From assembly GCA_030549335.1 (NCBI GenBank), contig CM060195.1, positions 24,618,874 through 24,682,873 of the forward strand: DNA of 64,000 nt, given 5' to 3'. Source of the DNA: Pontederia crassipes (lineage: Eukaryota; Streptophyta; Magnoliopsida; Commelinales; Pontederiaceae). A program made the position numbers and the translations under genes. Position 1 is the stretch's first letter; each line of letters starts with the position of its first letter. The notes beneath the pieces are model-generated. The model was not told the origin of the DNA and searched no databases. It was given only the letters and a program-made list of their open reading frames with translations. This document shows, piece by piece, positions 22,534 to 34,404 of the stretch.

Positions 22534-24660
22534 TCTTCAAGATTACCATGTACACCAACAACAAGAGAAATACAAATAAAAGTATATTTCACAACAGGAG
22601 AGAACACATCATGAAAATCAACACCGTCCACTTTGCTGTAGTTTTTTTCCATCAATCTTGCTTTGTACTTTATATTTTCATTATTAATTCCTTATTTTTT
22701 TCTTGAACACCATTCACACCCAACATTCTTCTTATTCACTAGTTATTTTACTGGTCTCTCTATCAACCACTTATTGCAATTAGAACTTCGAATAGCTTTG
22801 AATATGTGAAAGGATTAGGTGATTCAATATATTTAACAACACTTAATGCATAAGCCATCGGTTCTTCAAAATCGAGCCTTTGAGGTGCATTTATTTTCTT
22901 CCATTGTCTATCATGAGCTAAAATTGTTGAGTCTGAGGTAATGTGTGAATTTCTAAAGAGTTGATAGTATCTTGTGCATCTTTCTTTTCATCAGAATTCG
23001 AAAGTTTTAACTCCACCTTTTCCAAAGCGTTTTATTACAAATAAATCCTTTCTCGAGTGAAGTATTACAAATTCATAAAAAATAACATATCTACTAATGA
23101 TAAATATCATAGTTTCAGGACACCATAATCAATCAACTTTCACACCAGATTTATAAACAAGAAATACACACTTCTTAGCTTTAGGTTTAAGTTTTTTTAT
23201 CATTAACATGTGCATATGCAGGATGACTTACAACTCTTAAATGTGAATAATTAGGAGATCACCTGACCAAACTTGTTTATGAATTTTTTGCTCTAAAGAT
23301 CGGCGAGAAGATCGATTTACTAAGTGATATGACAAGTTAACAACCTCTGCCCAAAACTCCTCATCAAGTCTGCATTTAATAGCATACACCGAGCTCTCTC
23401 TAGTAGAGTTCTATGACTCTAATTTGTCGTGGAGTCCTCACAATTGTGTGATGCTTCACAATATCTTCTTTGTCATAGAATTCATTGAACTTTGAATTAT
23501 AAAAACTTCTTGACAGCTTTTCCAAATTGCTTCTCTAATAAAGTCTTCCACAACTTAATGTGCGAAATACATCATCTTTATGCTTCAGAAAGTAGACCTA
23601 GACTTTTCTAAAGAAGTCATAAATAAATATCTAGAAATATCTATTTCCTCCCTTTGAAGAAACTTGAGAAGGACCTCATAAATTTGAATGGATATAGTAA
23701 GGTTCCTTTCGTCTTATGAATGGTTGAGTTGAAACTAACTTTTTTCTTCTTTTCAAAGATACAATGTACGCACAACTCTAGTTTTTCAACTTTTGCACTA
23801 AGAAGAAGACTCTGTTGCTAAGAATTTGCATGCCCTCTTCACTCGTATAGCCCAAATGCATATGTCATAATTTAGTACAATCTTCTTCCAATGTCAATGA
23901 GATTGTTGAACCTATCATAGTCGGTCCTTGAAGAATATAGAAGCCACCTGTTTTAAGAATTTTCATCAATAAGTGCAAACTTTCTATTTGTACTTGGACT
24001 TGGATATGGATTTGTCTTGATTTTGATTTTTTACCTGATGTCTGATTCTCACAATCAGACCTGAGGTTTGGTCATTAGATTTACTACTAGATCCTAATTT
24101 GTTATCCATTTTTCTTTTTTGAGCAGTCTGCTTTTAACATCTTCAAATGTAATTTTTTCCTTATCGTAGATCATGATTTCTTTAAAAGTTTTATACGAAG
24201 ATGACAAAGAACATCGAAGTAATAACACTTGATCTTCATCAACCTTGGCATATACGTTCTTCAAATAATTGTAAGGGCTACAAACTCACTAATATGCTAT
24301 CTGATCGACGTACATTTGGCCATATGAAAGGTGTATAGCCACTACTTTAACACAAGTCCATTCTCTAGGATTTTCATTAAATACAGAGTTTTAAATTTTT
24401 CCTAGATTTGTTGCCTTCTACTTTACGAGAACTTTTTGAAGAACATCATTCGAGAGGCACAACTATATGACAGACAAGACTCTCTCATCACATTCCTCTC
24501 ACACGGATGTCTCCCTGGCATTAGGGTTTTGATCGGACAATACCTTCTTCAACCTGTTCTAGACCAAGGTGGCAAGCATCCAAATTTACCACAGACTGAA
24601 GTTTGTGTTCGTTGAACTTATCGATGTCAAACTTTATTGTAGTCATCTTCAGGAATTTGA
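21500..24660 (-). pseudogene. copia gag-pol remnant
   Basis: Family-specific fragments on the minus strand, each broken by stops or shifts. The gag part is SSYKTFKEIMIYDKEKITFE and DVKSRLLKKEKW (24,110-24,230). The integrase C-terminal side gives TFKSCK.SHPAYAHVND and KKC-FL-YKSGVK-like pieces (23,020-23,300). Reverse transcriptase gives KNYSKVDGVDFHDVFSPVVK (22,600-22,655), then AKKILKIKISRNRSTRKLLL (about 22,100-22,190). RNase H gives YYDSHSAIHLIKDQMHHERI and KHIGVRYYF..HD (21,580-21,720), followed by a DNPVDMMTK-like segment. A TA microsatellite interrupts the reverse transcriptase. The polyprotein would process and integrate the element's own RNA; this copy cannot. Confidence 0.8.
22475..22534. 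repeat. (TA)n expansion inside copia reverse transcriptase
   Basis: It lies where the family encodes E-E-x-I-Y-M (codons rich in ATATATATG). Minus-strand coding reads ...VHGNLEEYIYIYIY... before the array and ...SNQKAFMSKVKK... after it. Confidence 0.9.
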
Positions 24661-25017
24661 TTGCAGAAAAACTCAGCTCTGATACTAATTTGATATAACA
24701 TCGAGGATCAATAAATAATCAAGACAATGAAGAAGAGAAAAGATGAACACAAACATTTAATGTGGTAAAAACCTTCTTGATCAGTGTGAACAAAAAGGGA
24801 AATATCATTAACAAAGGAGGTCAACATTAGAAAATATTTTACTATGGGCAATAAAGAGTACATACAGATAAAACCATAATGTCCCAAGCCCTTCACTTCC
24901 GTCGCAGATCTTTATTTTTTTCTTTTTCTCATTTTTTATTTCACAATTTTGAGTACATGGTATATAATTCAATGCATATCAAAACAAAGCTTTACTTGAA
25001 AACATATTGAATGAACA

Positions 25018-26090
25018 AATCATTATCAAAATTTTTTTTATAAAACATGGAAAAACACAAGTATTGGGTAGGGCGTAAGAAAAATACATAAACTTTTCTT
25101 AATGAAAATTTATGTCGCCACTAATTTTTTTTGTCGCAAATTGAATATTTGCACATGTACTACCTTGATTAGGATTGTGTGTTAACTCACTCAAATGAGT
25201 AAATGCCTCTTTATTTCTAGAGATAGTGATTAAGGAAGAAATTTTTTGGAAAGTTCCCTTATGTAGAACTAGTTCAAAAGTGCCTTGATATGATCAAGAT
25301 AGAGTTAATATGAGTTTTAATGATTTCATATGTCCTAAATAAAGAAAGATTTCAAAGTTTGATTTGGTGTTAGAGGAAGGAGAGCATGTAGAAAGCTTAG
25401 ATACAAGAAAGTAATTTGTTTATTCAGTATAGTTTAGAGTTCAGACATACATTTAGTGGAAGTTTCCAGTAGCACTTGCATTTTGAACCAAGTATGCTAA
25501 ATCGATCTTGAGACATGACAAATCAATTTCAAATCTTTCATCACAGCTCTGGTGATCCAATTTTAGCATGATATTCCAAGGTCAAAGAAAGATACTCCAA
25601 GGTCAAAGTACGCAACACATTGAATCATATAAATGAAGCAACTGATTCATAAATAAAAAAAGATGAGAACAAAAGAAATACCTATTCTGAGCTGCGTAGA
25701 ATGTCATATGATATTGGCCCAATCTTCTTCCTTGTGTATGATAAATTAACATACAAAGTTACTAAATGCAAAGTCAAATACAAGGTGTTTGGACTACTCA
25801 ACAAGATAGGTTTGGGATATTATAAGTACGCAATGCTTGAACAACTATTTTGGTCATAGTTTGACTCAAGATTTTAAGAACAATTTATTTTGGAAATAAA
25901 CCTAACACATTATTTAAGCAATTGTGAGAGGAGCATATAGAACAGAGAGGAGCATAATAATCATTTCATACTATACTCATGTACTTGGATAATCATTGAC
26001 ATATAAGGAGCATATAGAAGAAGAGAGGAGCATAATCATAATCATTGGCCAAGATTGATTCTAAAAGAGTCCAAGGCCCAATAGAAGTGA
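25018..26090. other. unassigned intergenic sequence
   Basis: AT-rich, with no recognisable coding. Two short related pieces (GAGGAGCATA) recur at about 25,930, 25,955, 26,000 and 26,025. Confidence 0.35.
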
Positions 26091-28120
26091 AAATCCTAAC
26101 CTACTATATAAATAAGCATTAAAGGGGTGGCTGAAAATACCTTTCAGTCAAACAGAATTTCTGCACCGTGAGTCTCTTTTTTCTCTCATTTGCACGTGAA
26201 CCGAGGCATTCTAGAGAGCACGCGGCTGATTTTGAAGCTGACATATAGGAGAAGATCATCCAAGCTGGTTTTGTAGCTGCGTGTTTCGAGACATGGACAG
26301 AGAGTAATTGTTGGCCAAAATTTGGCCTACGTGCAGTTTTCCAAAGAAAGGATTTCAGTTAATTTTTCAGCCAACTTTAGATACGTAGGGGACTAGGGAG
26401 AATCCCTATATCGTCGATTTTTTGCGACATGAAACCCTATTCTCTTTTCCTTTGTACTGAGAATCTATTGATATCAATTATGCATCGTTTGGATATCATA
26501 GAAAGAGTTATGGTGGTCAAAAAATTGTATCGGAATACATTTTTTCGTTGGCGATGGAACCCGACCCGAGTTCTGGCCAACATTTTTCTGAATTTTGGTA
26601 AACACGGTTTGGGTTCAATAGAACTTGGACTGCGTTGATGTATATCGAATCGTAATCAGACGCGGACTAAGTCAGCGACCGTGCGAGTTTTTTGATGACA
26701 CGGTTTGTGTTTTTCGGACACGGTCCGTGTTTGATCGATTGATTATCATGGGCGTGAATTGGCCAACCCGACCAGGGTTCACACCCAACTCGGCCCGAGT
26801 TTTGTCCCTACCGAGGGGTTTTGGTTGTTTCAGAACATGACCCGGGTTCTACTCGATGCGGGTCAGATTCTAGGGATAGAAAATTTATTTTTGAATAATT
26901 TATTATGGACAATTTAATAGTTATTATGATTAATTATTCCTAATCACCCATGATCTATTGTTAATAGATCCGACCTCATCATATTTTCATATCTGACTTT
27001 GAGGTTATTGATTCATTTGATCATGTGATTCATCATAGTCTTGATCCAATGGTTTTCTCCTGATTGGGTTCTTATTTAATCTAAATTGAATTGTTAAAGA
27101 TAGGTCTTTAGAATAAATAAGATAAAAGATGAAAACTGTTGGGTCTCCATATTCTCCGATTGTGTCTAAGCCCTTGCGCCATTATTGTTATTGTATTGTA
27201 TGGGACAGATAGTGTACTTAGAGGTTTGAGTCATCATCTTCTAGGGAAGCTAGCCGGACTTCCGCCATCGCGAAGTTTATTATTTAGCTCTATTATTAGA
27301 GGACGACTTGCCGTGGCTTAATCTCCCACTGACTTACATGAAAGAGACATGGAGTTTTCCTTAATTGACTGAGTGCTCCCTTTTGAATCGGATAACTCCA
27401 AAGATTGAATTGAATTGAATGAATCGAATTGAATCATAGTCATTCGGATATTGACTGGTATTGCCTCCGCCCACTAAGTAGAATAAAAATTGTTACTGGC
27501 CGATGACCATTGATATTGAAATTGAGTTGAAATTGTTAAATTGAATAGTGCCATAATGATCAGGCTTAATTAATTATTATAAATTATTAACTGATATTGA
27601 TTGGTCTTTTGACTTGTTTCCTAATCCTTTACATTGACTTATGGCTATATTGACCATTGATTATTGAGTTCCTATTCTATTGGTTCATCCAGTGTTATAT
27701 TGTTTATTGTTCTATATTGTTATTAATTTATTGAGCAATGTTGATTATTGCTTATTATTATGGTTAGACCCTATGTACTGAGTATTTTTATACTCATGAG
27801 TTTTTTCTATATCTGAATTTATGCAATTAGATGATGATAGAGTATGGTGATGCAAGTGGTCAAGCTCAGTGACAGAGATGTTGCACATGGTGTATGATTA
27901 TGTCATACTAGATTATTTGATTAGTTATTATTTTTTCGCATATTTAGTATTGTGGAGTCATGGACGTTTACAGCTCCTTGATATTATGGATATTTAGATG
28001 ATCATATTATTATTTCCACATTTAATAGAATTTATTTTCTGCAAAATTAGTTTATATATAATCGCGTAGCGTCTCTAGGACGATCGTGAACACGTAAAAG
28101 TCACGTGAATCTCGATGCGT
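26090..28120 (+). mobile_element. gypsy LTR-like stretch, ends not defined
   Basis: A TATA-like CTATATAAATAA occurs near 26,103. It is followed by repeated ACACGGTCCGTGT / CGACCCGAG-type GC-rich pieces (26,560-26,870). Further on come TACTGAGTATTTTTATACTC (about 27,776) and GTCATGGACGTTTACAGCTC (about 27,957), an arrangement common in Tekay-like gypsy LTRs. I found neither clean terminal dinucleotides nor a duplication, and no internal domains flank it. Confidence 0.4.
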
Positions 28121-28865
28121 TATAAGAAGAGAGTACAAGTGCACCGAGAGCAAGAGAGAAAGAAATTAGTGAATTGCTAGAGGAGAAAGAACAAATAGAA
28201 TGTGGGTAAATATAATGAAAGTGGTGGAATTGTTACTCTTTCTTCCTAGAATCATCCAAAAGAATCTATTCATATAAGTTAAATTTAAAAAGAAACCAAC
28301 TTGAATTCGTGCATTTTTTTGACAACTGAAGTTTGGACGACAGAACTTTAAGTTCGACCTTTCACTTTCATTTTTTCTATTGAAATTTTTAACAAGTCAC
28401 ACCAAGAGCAGTGGAGGATAAGTCCCCATCAATATGATACAGACTTGATGTGAAGACTGGGTAAAGAAGTCTGGGTGGATCAGAGTGCAAATTTAATCAG
28501 AAAAGCCACTAATATTCCCTGTTTGGTCCCAAGAATATTGCCCAGAAATATGGCAACATCCATAATGCATCAAACGATTAAACTTGGAACAGAAGACCAA
28601 TGGAAAAGAAAATATTGCAGGAAGCAAAGAGCCAAGGGCGATATTTTTCAAGCATTCAAAGCAAGTGTGCGACTATATGGAGGTCAAATGTCAGGTTGCT
28701 ATTCCTTGGAGACAATAGATGCGAATCATTATCTTTCGGTAGATTTCATCCTTCTTTTCATACTTTTCTACACAATTATGGAAGAGATTCCCAACTTCAA
28801 ATTAGACATCAAGAATTTATTTTCAGGAAAACCAAGAACTCAAGTAGTCCCAAACAGGTTAGAAA

Positions 28866-28899
<34 letters not shown>

Positions 28900-30560
28900 A
28901 CTTGGTCAGAGTTTCTCTTATGTGATGCCCTGAGCTTCCACCATTAGCAAACATTTATGGTGATGGATGTAACCCAAGATCTCCGTCATTGGTTTTGTTA
29001 CTGTAACCCTGCTCTTAAATATGTTAACTTCATACAGATATTTATCTCTACTACGTGTCCGTACTACAGTGAAATTATCACATGGTCAGTGCCAAAGTTT
29101 TTTTATTGAATAGAAGTAAAATAATTATTGTATTACTTTATTAGTTTTTATTTGAGGTATCAAATATAAGTGATAGAACATGATATGTGAGTAAAATATG
29201 GAGTATTAATGGTGGAGAAGAAATTAAAGAGTAGAAATTGATGAAACTTACCATTTATTATGCGGCAGGCTTCCACATCCTTGTCACTTTGAGATTTTGC
29301 CTACCGGCCAGGTACATATGTGTTTTACTTTGGATTAACTTCTCTATCTCTGTCATCTCCTAATGAATCGAAATCAGCTTCTCCGATCAGCTGCAGTGAT
29401 CCAGGGATCGTAATAGCTCCTCCAAATTCACCAGACTGATTCAAATGACAAAAGACTTAGAACTTTCTTTTTTTTTTTATAGTCAGCCCTGAGCTTATTG
29501 AAAGTGGGGTGGATGATTCAACTTGCATGGAATTAACAGTTCTGTGCATAATCCACGTGTTGAATATCTGTCGTCATGCGCCCTAATATTACATTTACAG
29601 AATTCGAATTCAAAATTTTATTTAATCCAGGAACCATACCACTTAGAAGTGGCTTCAACTTTAGTAGAGAGATCATTGATTTCAGAAGATGCATTCGTTG
29701 GAAGGAGAGAAAAAAAATTTAATCTCCTCAATGAATGGATGGCATTGGCATGCCATTTGATCAACAAATTGAAAGGTTTGTCCAATAAATGAATCGATCA
29801 GGAACCATGGATCGAGTTTAAACTGACACATGGCTCGGCACAGCTGATAGTAGATGCCAGCTTATGCTTCACATTAACAGGCAAATCATGGATCACCATG
29901 CAATCAAGTGTAGCTATGTGGAGCCCTGATGGCCTCTCGACTTCTAAATAACACAAGCTAATTACATGTCAAAGTTTGACCCACTGCTACGATCACAGAT
30001 GTCTCAGTTAATTGGCTGGATCGAAAATGAGTGTTGTTCAACTTTTAAAATCTCCAATTTAGTTACAGTTTAATTTTTCACGGATACAAATATTGAACAA
30101 GTTTAATGTTAATTAATCCAGATCAGAAAAAAAATAAATTTAACCTGCTGCCTCTTCTAAAAGGACCATCTTCAGCCACCTGTTTGATCTCTAGTGATAA
30201 AAATCCTTCATGTCCTTATCTGGTCATATCACTCACAGTATAATGAATAGTAAAGCATCCCCTCGCTGCACATGTACCACTAGCACAAGTACAAAGAGAG
30301 AACACAGTGTTGAGCAATCAATTCCAGCATCAAATGCAGGGAAAGGACCACCCAAAAAAAGTTGCCATCAGCGACAGTCTTTTGTGTGTGTATGTATATA
30401 GTTATATATATATATATATACTTTTGCATGCAATAACAACCAATCGATGCTTCTGTCCTGTGATTGGGAAATTTCAGGGCAAAAAAGATCTTCAAATTAA
30501 TCGTACCCAGTATTAATTATTGCTATTATATTTAGACCTTTTGGAACTGGTATGTGTACA
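28120..30560. other. intergenic region upstream of the RING-H2 gene
   Basis: No recognised gene. It holds a (TA)n tract at 28867-28898 and a shorter one at about 30404-30421. The longest frame (28475-28900) runs into the TA tract and resembles nothing known. Confidence 0.4.
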
Positions 30561-30561
30561 G

Positions 30562-30569
30562 TATATATA
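30562..30569 (+). promoter_or_regulatory. TATA box of the RING-H2 gene
   Basis: TATATATA inside GTATATATACACC, 73-80 bases before the ATG at 30642. Transcription would begin roughly 30 bases downstream and give a leader of about 45 bases. Confidence 0.55.
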
Positions 30570-30641
30570 CACCTCCCAACATGTGTCGAATAAAAGATCA
30601 AATCCTGCAGACAGTTCTCATCAAACATCTCTGCTAGCTGC

Positions 30642-31268
30642 ATGTACTCGGTCACGCCTTCGCCCTATGGTGATCTCAGTCCCGGGATGTTGTTAGCCTG
30701 CGGACGCTACGGCGCCATGACCCTCTTCGCGTGCCTTCTGATCACAGTCCTCTCGATTCCCTTGTTCCACATGCTCACCTCCCTCGCATCGTTCCTCCTG
30801 CGGTGCACGGTCCTGTTCATCCAGAGGCAGACGAGGGCACACTTCACATGGCGGCCGGGGTCGCTGTTTCTGCTGGAGGAGGACGGGGAGGACGCCCGAG
30901 GCGGTTGTGCGGGCGGCCACGCTCCGGCGGCCCCAACCGACGCGTGGCCGGCGGTGGCGAAGTACAAGCCTCCGGAGGGGGGAGAGGCGGAGGCGGTGGA
31001 GTGCGTCTTCTGCCTGTCGGAGATCGAGGAGGGTGAGGAGATCAGGGAGCTGAGGTGCAGGCACCTGTTCCACCGGGGGTGCCTGGACAAGTGGCTGGTG
31101 CACCGGGCGGCCGCGTGCCCCCTGTGCCGGGACGCGCTCCTGGTGCCCCAGGAGACGCAGAGCAAGTGCGACGACGTGGACGACGAGGACGAGGACGAGG
31201 ACGAGGACGTGGACGACTCCTCCATGATTCTGGTCGCTTACGTCCATAATGGCTGGTGGGTCTGGTGA
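30642..31268 (+). CDS. membrane-anchored RING-H2 protein, probable E3 ubiquitin ligase
   Basis: Single-exon gene of 208 residues. Residues about 26-60 form a hydrophobic segment (one or two membrane helices). The RING-H2 finger covers residues 121-162 with C121, C124, C139, H141, H144, C147, C159 and C162, the full C-x2-C-x14-C-x-H-x2-H-x2-C-x11-C-x2-C ligand set. W151 is in place for E2 contact. A run of 14 Asp/Glu at about 177-192 precedes a short tail ending GWWVW. RING-H2 proteins of this build transfer ubiquitin from an E2 to targets; the target is not predictable. The ATL family's GLD box is not evident, and the size and layout are closer to small XERICO/RHA-like proteins. The ATG follows a TATA box and a short leader, no upstream ATG is in frame, and the gene is intact. 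GC content is far above its surroundings, typical of monocot single-exon genes. Confidence 0.88.
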   Translation: MYSVTPSPYGDLSPGMLLACGRYGAMTLFACLLITVLSIPLFHMLTSLASFLLRCTVLFIQRQTRAHFTWRPGSLFLLEEDGEDARGGCAGGHAPAAPTDAWPAVAKYKPPEGGEAEAVECVFCLSEIEEGEEIRELRCRHLFHRGCLDKWLVHRAAACPLCRDALLVPQETQSKCDDVDDEDEDEDEDVDDSSMILVAYVHNGWWVW

Positions 31269-31451
31269 TTTTTTTTTTCCTTTTTGTGTTTTTCTTCTAT
31301 TTCTTTTTTTTTTTCACTGGTTTGAGGTCGATCTGGTTCGATCACTGGTGATTACTACCTTCCATCCGTCTTCGCTTTTTTTTTTTGTCAAAATTTTTCT
31401 TAATGACATAAACAGTTGATTACATGCATGTTTCGATTTCGATCGACTTTT

Positions 31452-31498
<47 letters not shown>

Positions 31499-31974
31499 AA
31501 TGATTAATGATGCAGCGTGACGATGGTGAGCAGTACAGATTTCTTTATCTTTTGCAGAAGTCAATTGGTTGATTTAATGTGTAATGACTGAATTCCAGTA
31601 GCATAATTAACTTACAAAGATCGAAATTAGAAAGTAGGACAAATAATCGATTTAACTAATGTGCGATGCGCACACGAGCAATGTTTATTGCAAATTATCA
31701 TTAAATTTAGTTTTAAAATAGATCGATCTATATAAAGAATCTATTATTTGCCATTTTAATATATATATATATATATATATTGTGCTCATAATAATGAATT
31801 GGTTAATACTCTAAATACAGACAAGCATCAAGAATTGTTTTGATCACTCGAACTTGGGTTAGAACTTACTCGAATAATGATGCGTGATGATAAGTTCAAA
31901 AACTCAAGTTTTTACTTCAAACAAAAACTTGCTTAGTTCTTGCTTGAAGCAAGAACTCAGTTTATTTACTTTTA

Positions 31975-32019
<45 letters not shown>

Positions 32020-33260
32020 CCTTATAAATAATTGGTAAAATAAATTTATTTACATCTAATAATTAATTAATTAATTAATTATTATAATTAACTTAGTATT
32101 ATATTGTAATAAAAGTGTAATATTAGTTAAATAAAATTAAGGTAAAATCTTATGCATAATATTATATTTATTATAATCAAATTTTATTAATTAAAATTTT
32201 TAATTTTTTTAGAAAAATTGTAAATAATATTTTACTTGGACATTAATAAATTATTTACTTAAATTATAATAGTAATAGCATATAAAAAAATTTAATCAAA
32301 ATTAATGTTAATATATTGTGAGACAACTTCTTTTTTAATAAATTTTAAATTAATAATCACGTATAATATTTTTTATATGCTAATAATTATTATTTTAAAT
32401 AATAAATATATACTATGTTATTCACTATAATTTTGTACTTCATAAAATATATTCTTAATTCTTATTTTTTATTCACATACCTATTAAAATTTATTTATTA
32501 AATTAACTTTTTAAATACTCATCTCATTCAAACACTAAATTTAAATTTTTCTATCTAATTAATTAATTCTCGAAAACACACACCAAATACAATGAGAAAG
32601 GAACTTATAGTGGTAGGCCAATGTGGGTGTGCAAGAATTGTAGGCCTCATCTCCTGAACCTTCTTTTGTCACAAGGCGAAGGACAATCGCCCACAGTTCG
32701 GCCACAAGTTGAGGTTTGCAACATTTCTGCCGCTGTGAATTAATATATATATATATATAGAAAAATAATCCTCTTGTTACAATAACAAATGATAAATATT
32801 ATTAATAATACGTTAAATAATATGCAATTTAGTTAAGCTCAACATCTGCGTCCTCTCATATATGTAATCGCACCCACAAAAATTCAGCAGATACACAATT
32901 AGCCTTTGAATCTCACGAGAAGTGTCGAAACATCCTTTTTCTTTTTGTTTTAAGAGCACATTATTTAATCTTTACGTGGAAAATGTAGATGTCAAGAAGG
33001 TGTCAAATTATTAGAGGGGATTCTCCTGCAGTAGATGTCAAGCTTGCGAAATATATAATGAAGGTTAATTAATTATTTTTGCATTACAATTTAAATTTAT
33101 AGTGCACATGATAGATCAATTGCTATATAATAAGATAATCAACTTACTATAATGTGTTTTGCATATGCGTCGTTCCCTTATTTTTAACGAAACTTCTAAA
33201 TGATGGCACTATTAGTGCAGTTCAGACTTTTGTGATAGATAATTAATTTACTTATTCAAT
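31269..33260. other. AT-rich downstream region
   Basis: T-rich sequence directly after the stop, then (AT)n tracts at 31455-31494, about 31760-31781 and 31976-32015, and AT-rich spacer to 33,260. No coding similarity is seen. A palindrome GTGCGATGCGCAC lies near 31659. Confidence 0.45.
31976..32015. repeat. (AT)n microsatellite
   Basis: About 20 AT units. The neighbouring tract at 31455-31494 has a similar length. Confidence 0.95.
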
Positions 33261-33269
33261 AATTTAAAC

Positions 33270-34075
33270 AATAATGGAGGTCCTCCCCCTTACCGAGAAC
33301 CTTACTCCGCCCATCAGCACCCATTGGATGCAATGAAGATCCGACGTGCATTTTTTTTCATGTTTCAAGGGGCAGAAGGTCGGTTCGAGGGTAGAGAGGC
33401 TGGTTCGAGGGTAGAGAGGCCGGTTTAGAGACGGCGACGACCTCGTGGCGCTGCAACGGTGACGACCTTGTGACGCTGCAGCAGCGACGGCGATAACTTC
33501 GCGGCGCTTCAGCGGTGATGGAGACGACCTCGCGGCGTGGTGGCGGTGACCTTGAGAAGGAAGACTCGCGGTGGCGGTGATGACCTCGTGGTGTGGCGGC
33601 AGCAACCTTGAGAAGGAAGACTTGTCGCGGCGGGCATGAGATGGAAGACTTGCGGCGATTTGTGGGCGATGAGCTCGGGGCACGGGCGACGTCGAAGAAG
33701 GAAGAGCTAGGGCATAGGAGACACTAGGGCGTGACGATCCGTGGACGGTGAGCATGACGGCTGCGATCTCGCATCGAAGAAGGATGAACGTGGGGCGTAG
33801 GGGGCACGACGACACTAAGGGGGTGGCGTCCTGTGGGCGGCGGATCGACGACTATGATCCCGCGTCGAAGAAGCGGAATGCAGGGTGTATCGGCGTCGGA
33901 GAAGGAAGAACGCGAGCGTCAAGACCTAGGTTACCGCGAGCAAACCCCTCCTCCCCCTCTTAGATTTTTTCAGCATGAGCAAACCGCTACCCCCTGAACT
34001 GGCCATCTACCCCCGAGCCACGAAAAAAAATGCTCGTGGGGGGGGGGGGGGGGACCCCATTATATCCATATTAAA
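33270..34075. mobile_element. possible TIR element with GC-rich repetitive core
   Basis: The core has tandem-like GACGACCTCGCGGCG / GGCGGTGACC units and GAAGGAAGA spacers, and ends in a run of 16 G near 34,037. The left edge AATAATGGAGGTCC and the complement of the right edge (ATAATGGGGTCCCC) may be a short TIR. No duplication is evident. A 183-residue frame on the minus strand is low-complexity and not considered a gene. Confidence 0.35.
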
Positions 34076-34404
34076 AAGTCATAATATTTCACGATCGAGA
34101 GATGAACAAAAGATATCATTAACATGGAAAAAATATATGCATATATATATATATTAATTCTAATAATGGAATTTTAATTCTTTATTTTCCGGTGGCATAT
34201 AAATGGATTTTCGTTCGTAGGTAAAGAACGGAATTTTTTGTTTAAAAACAATGCTCATACATTACCTACATCTTGCCTATGTACTATCTATATATGTATA
34301 CGTATATACTTTGATCTCCTTTGTCATATCGAAAATGGAAAAAAGAAGGGATATGTTTTAACTTGTATTAAAAAGTCTGGCATTTTGTTTTGGTACAGCC
34401 CAAG

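Larger units (their letters stand above)
19229..25017 (-). mobile_element. Ty1/copia retrotransposon, minus strand, decayed
   Basis: The left LTR starts at 19229 (TGATGTGAATATAG..) and ends near 21458 (..ACTCAACA); a solo LTR is inserted in it. The right LTR runs from 24691 (TGATATAACATCGAG..) to about 25017. Without the insertion the LTRs are about 330 and 327 bases. GCTCTGATACTAA at 24676-24688 is the methionine-tRNA primer site read in reverse. ATCTCCTTT beside 21459 is the complement of a purine tract. The outer duplication is not recognisable. Coding remnants between about 21,500 and 24,660 appear in the order gag, integrase, reverse transcriptase, RNase H on the minus strand. Confidence 0.85.

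Noticed and set aside
28475..28900. 141-residue frame as a gene
   Set aside because: It runs into a TA microsatellite at its end and has no recognisable domain or supporting signals.
30693..31247. Long antisense frames opposite the RING-H2 gene
   Set aside because: Shadows of the GC-rich coding strand; the sense frame has the complete zinc-ligand pattern.
31655..31740. Palindrome GTGCGATGCGCAC and nearby TCTATATAAAG as Helitron ends
   Set aside because: No CTRR follows the hairpin at proper distance and the two pieces are not arranged as one element.
33264..33815. 183-residue minus-strand frame
   Set aside because: Ser/Arg/Pro-rich translation of GC-rich tandem units with no recognisable domain.
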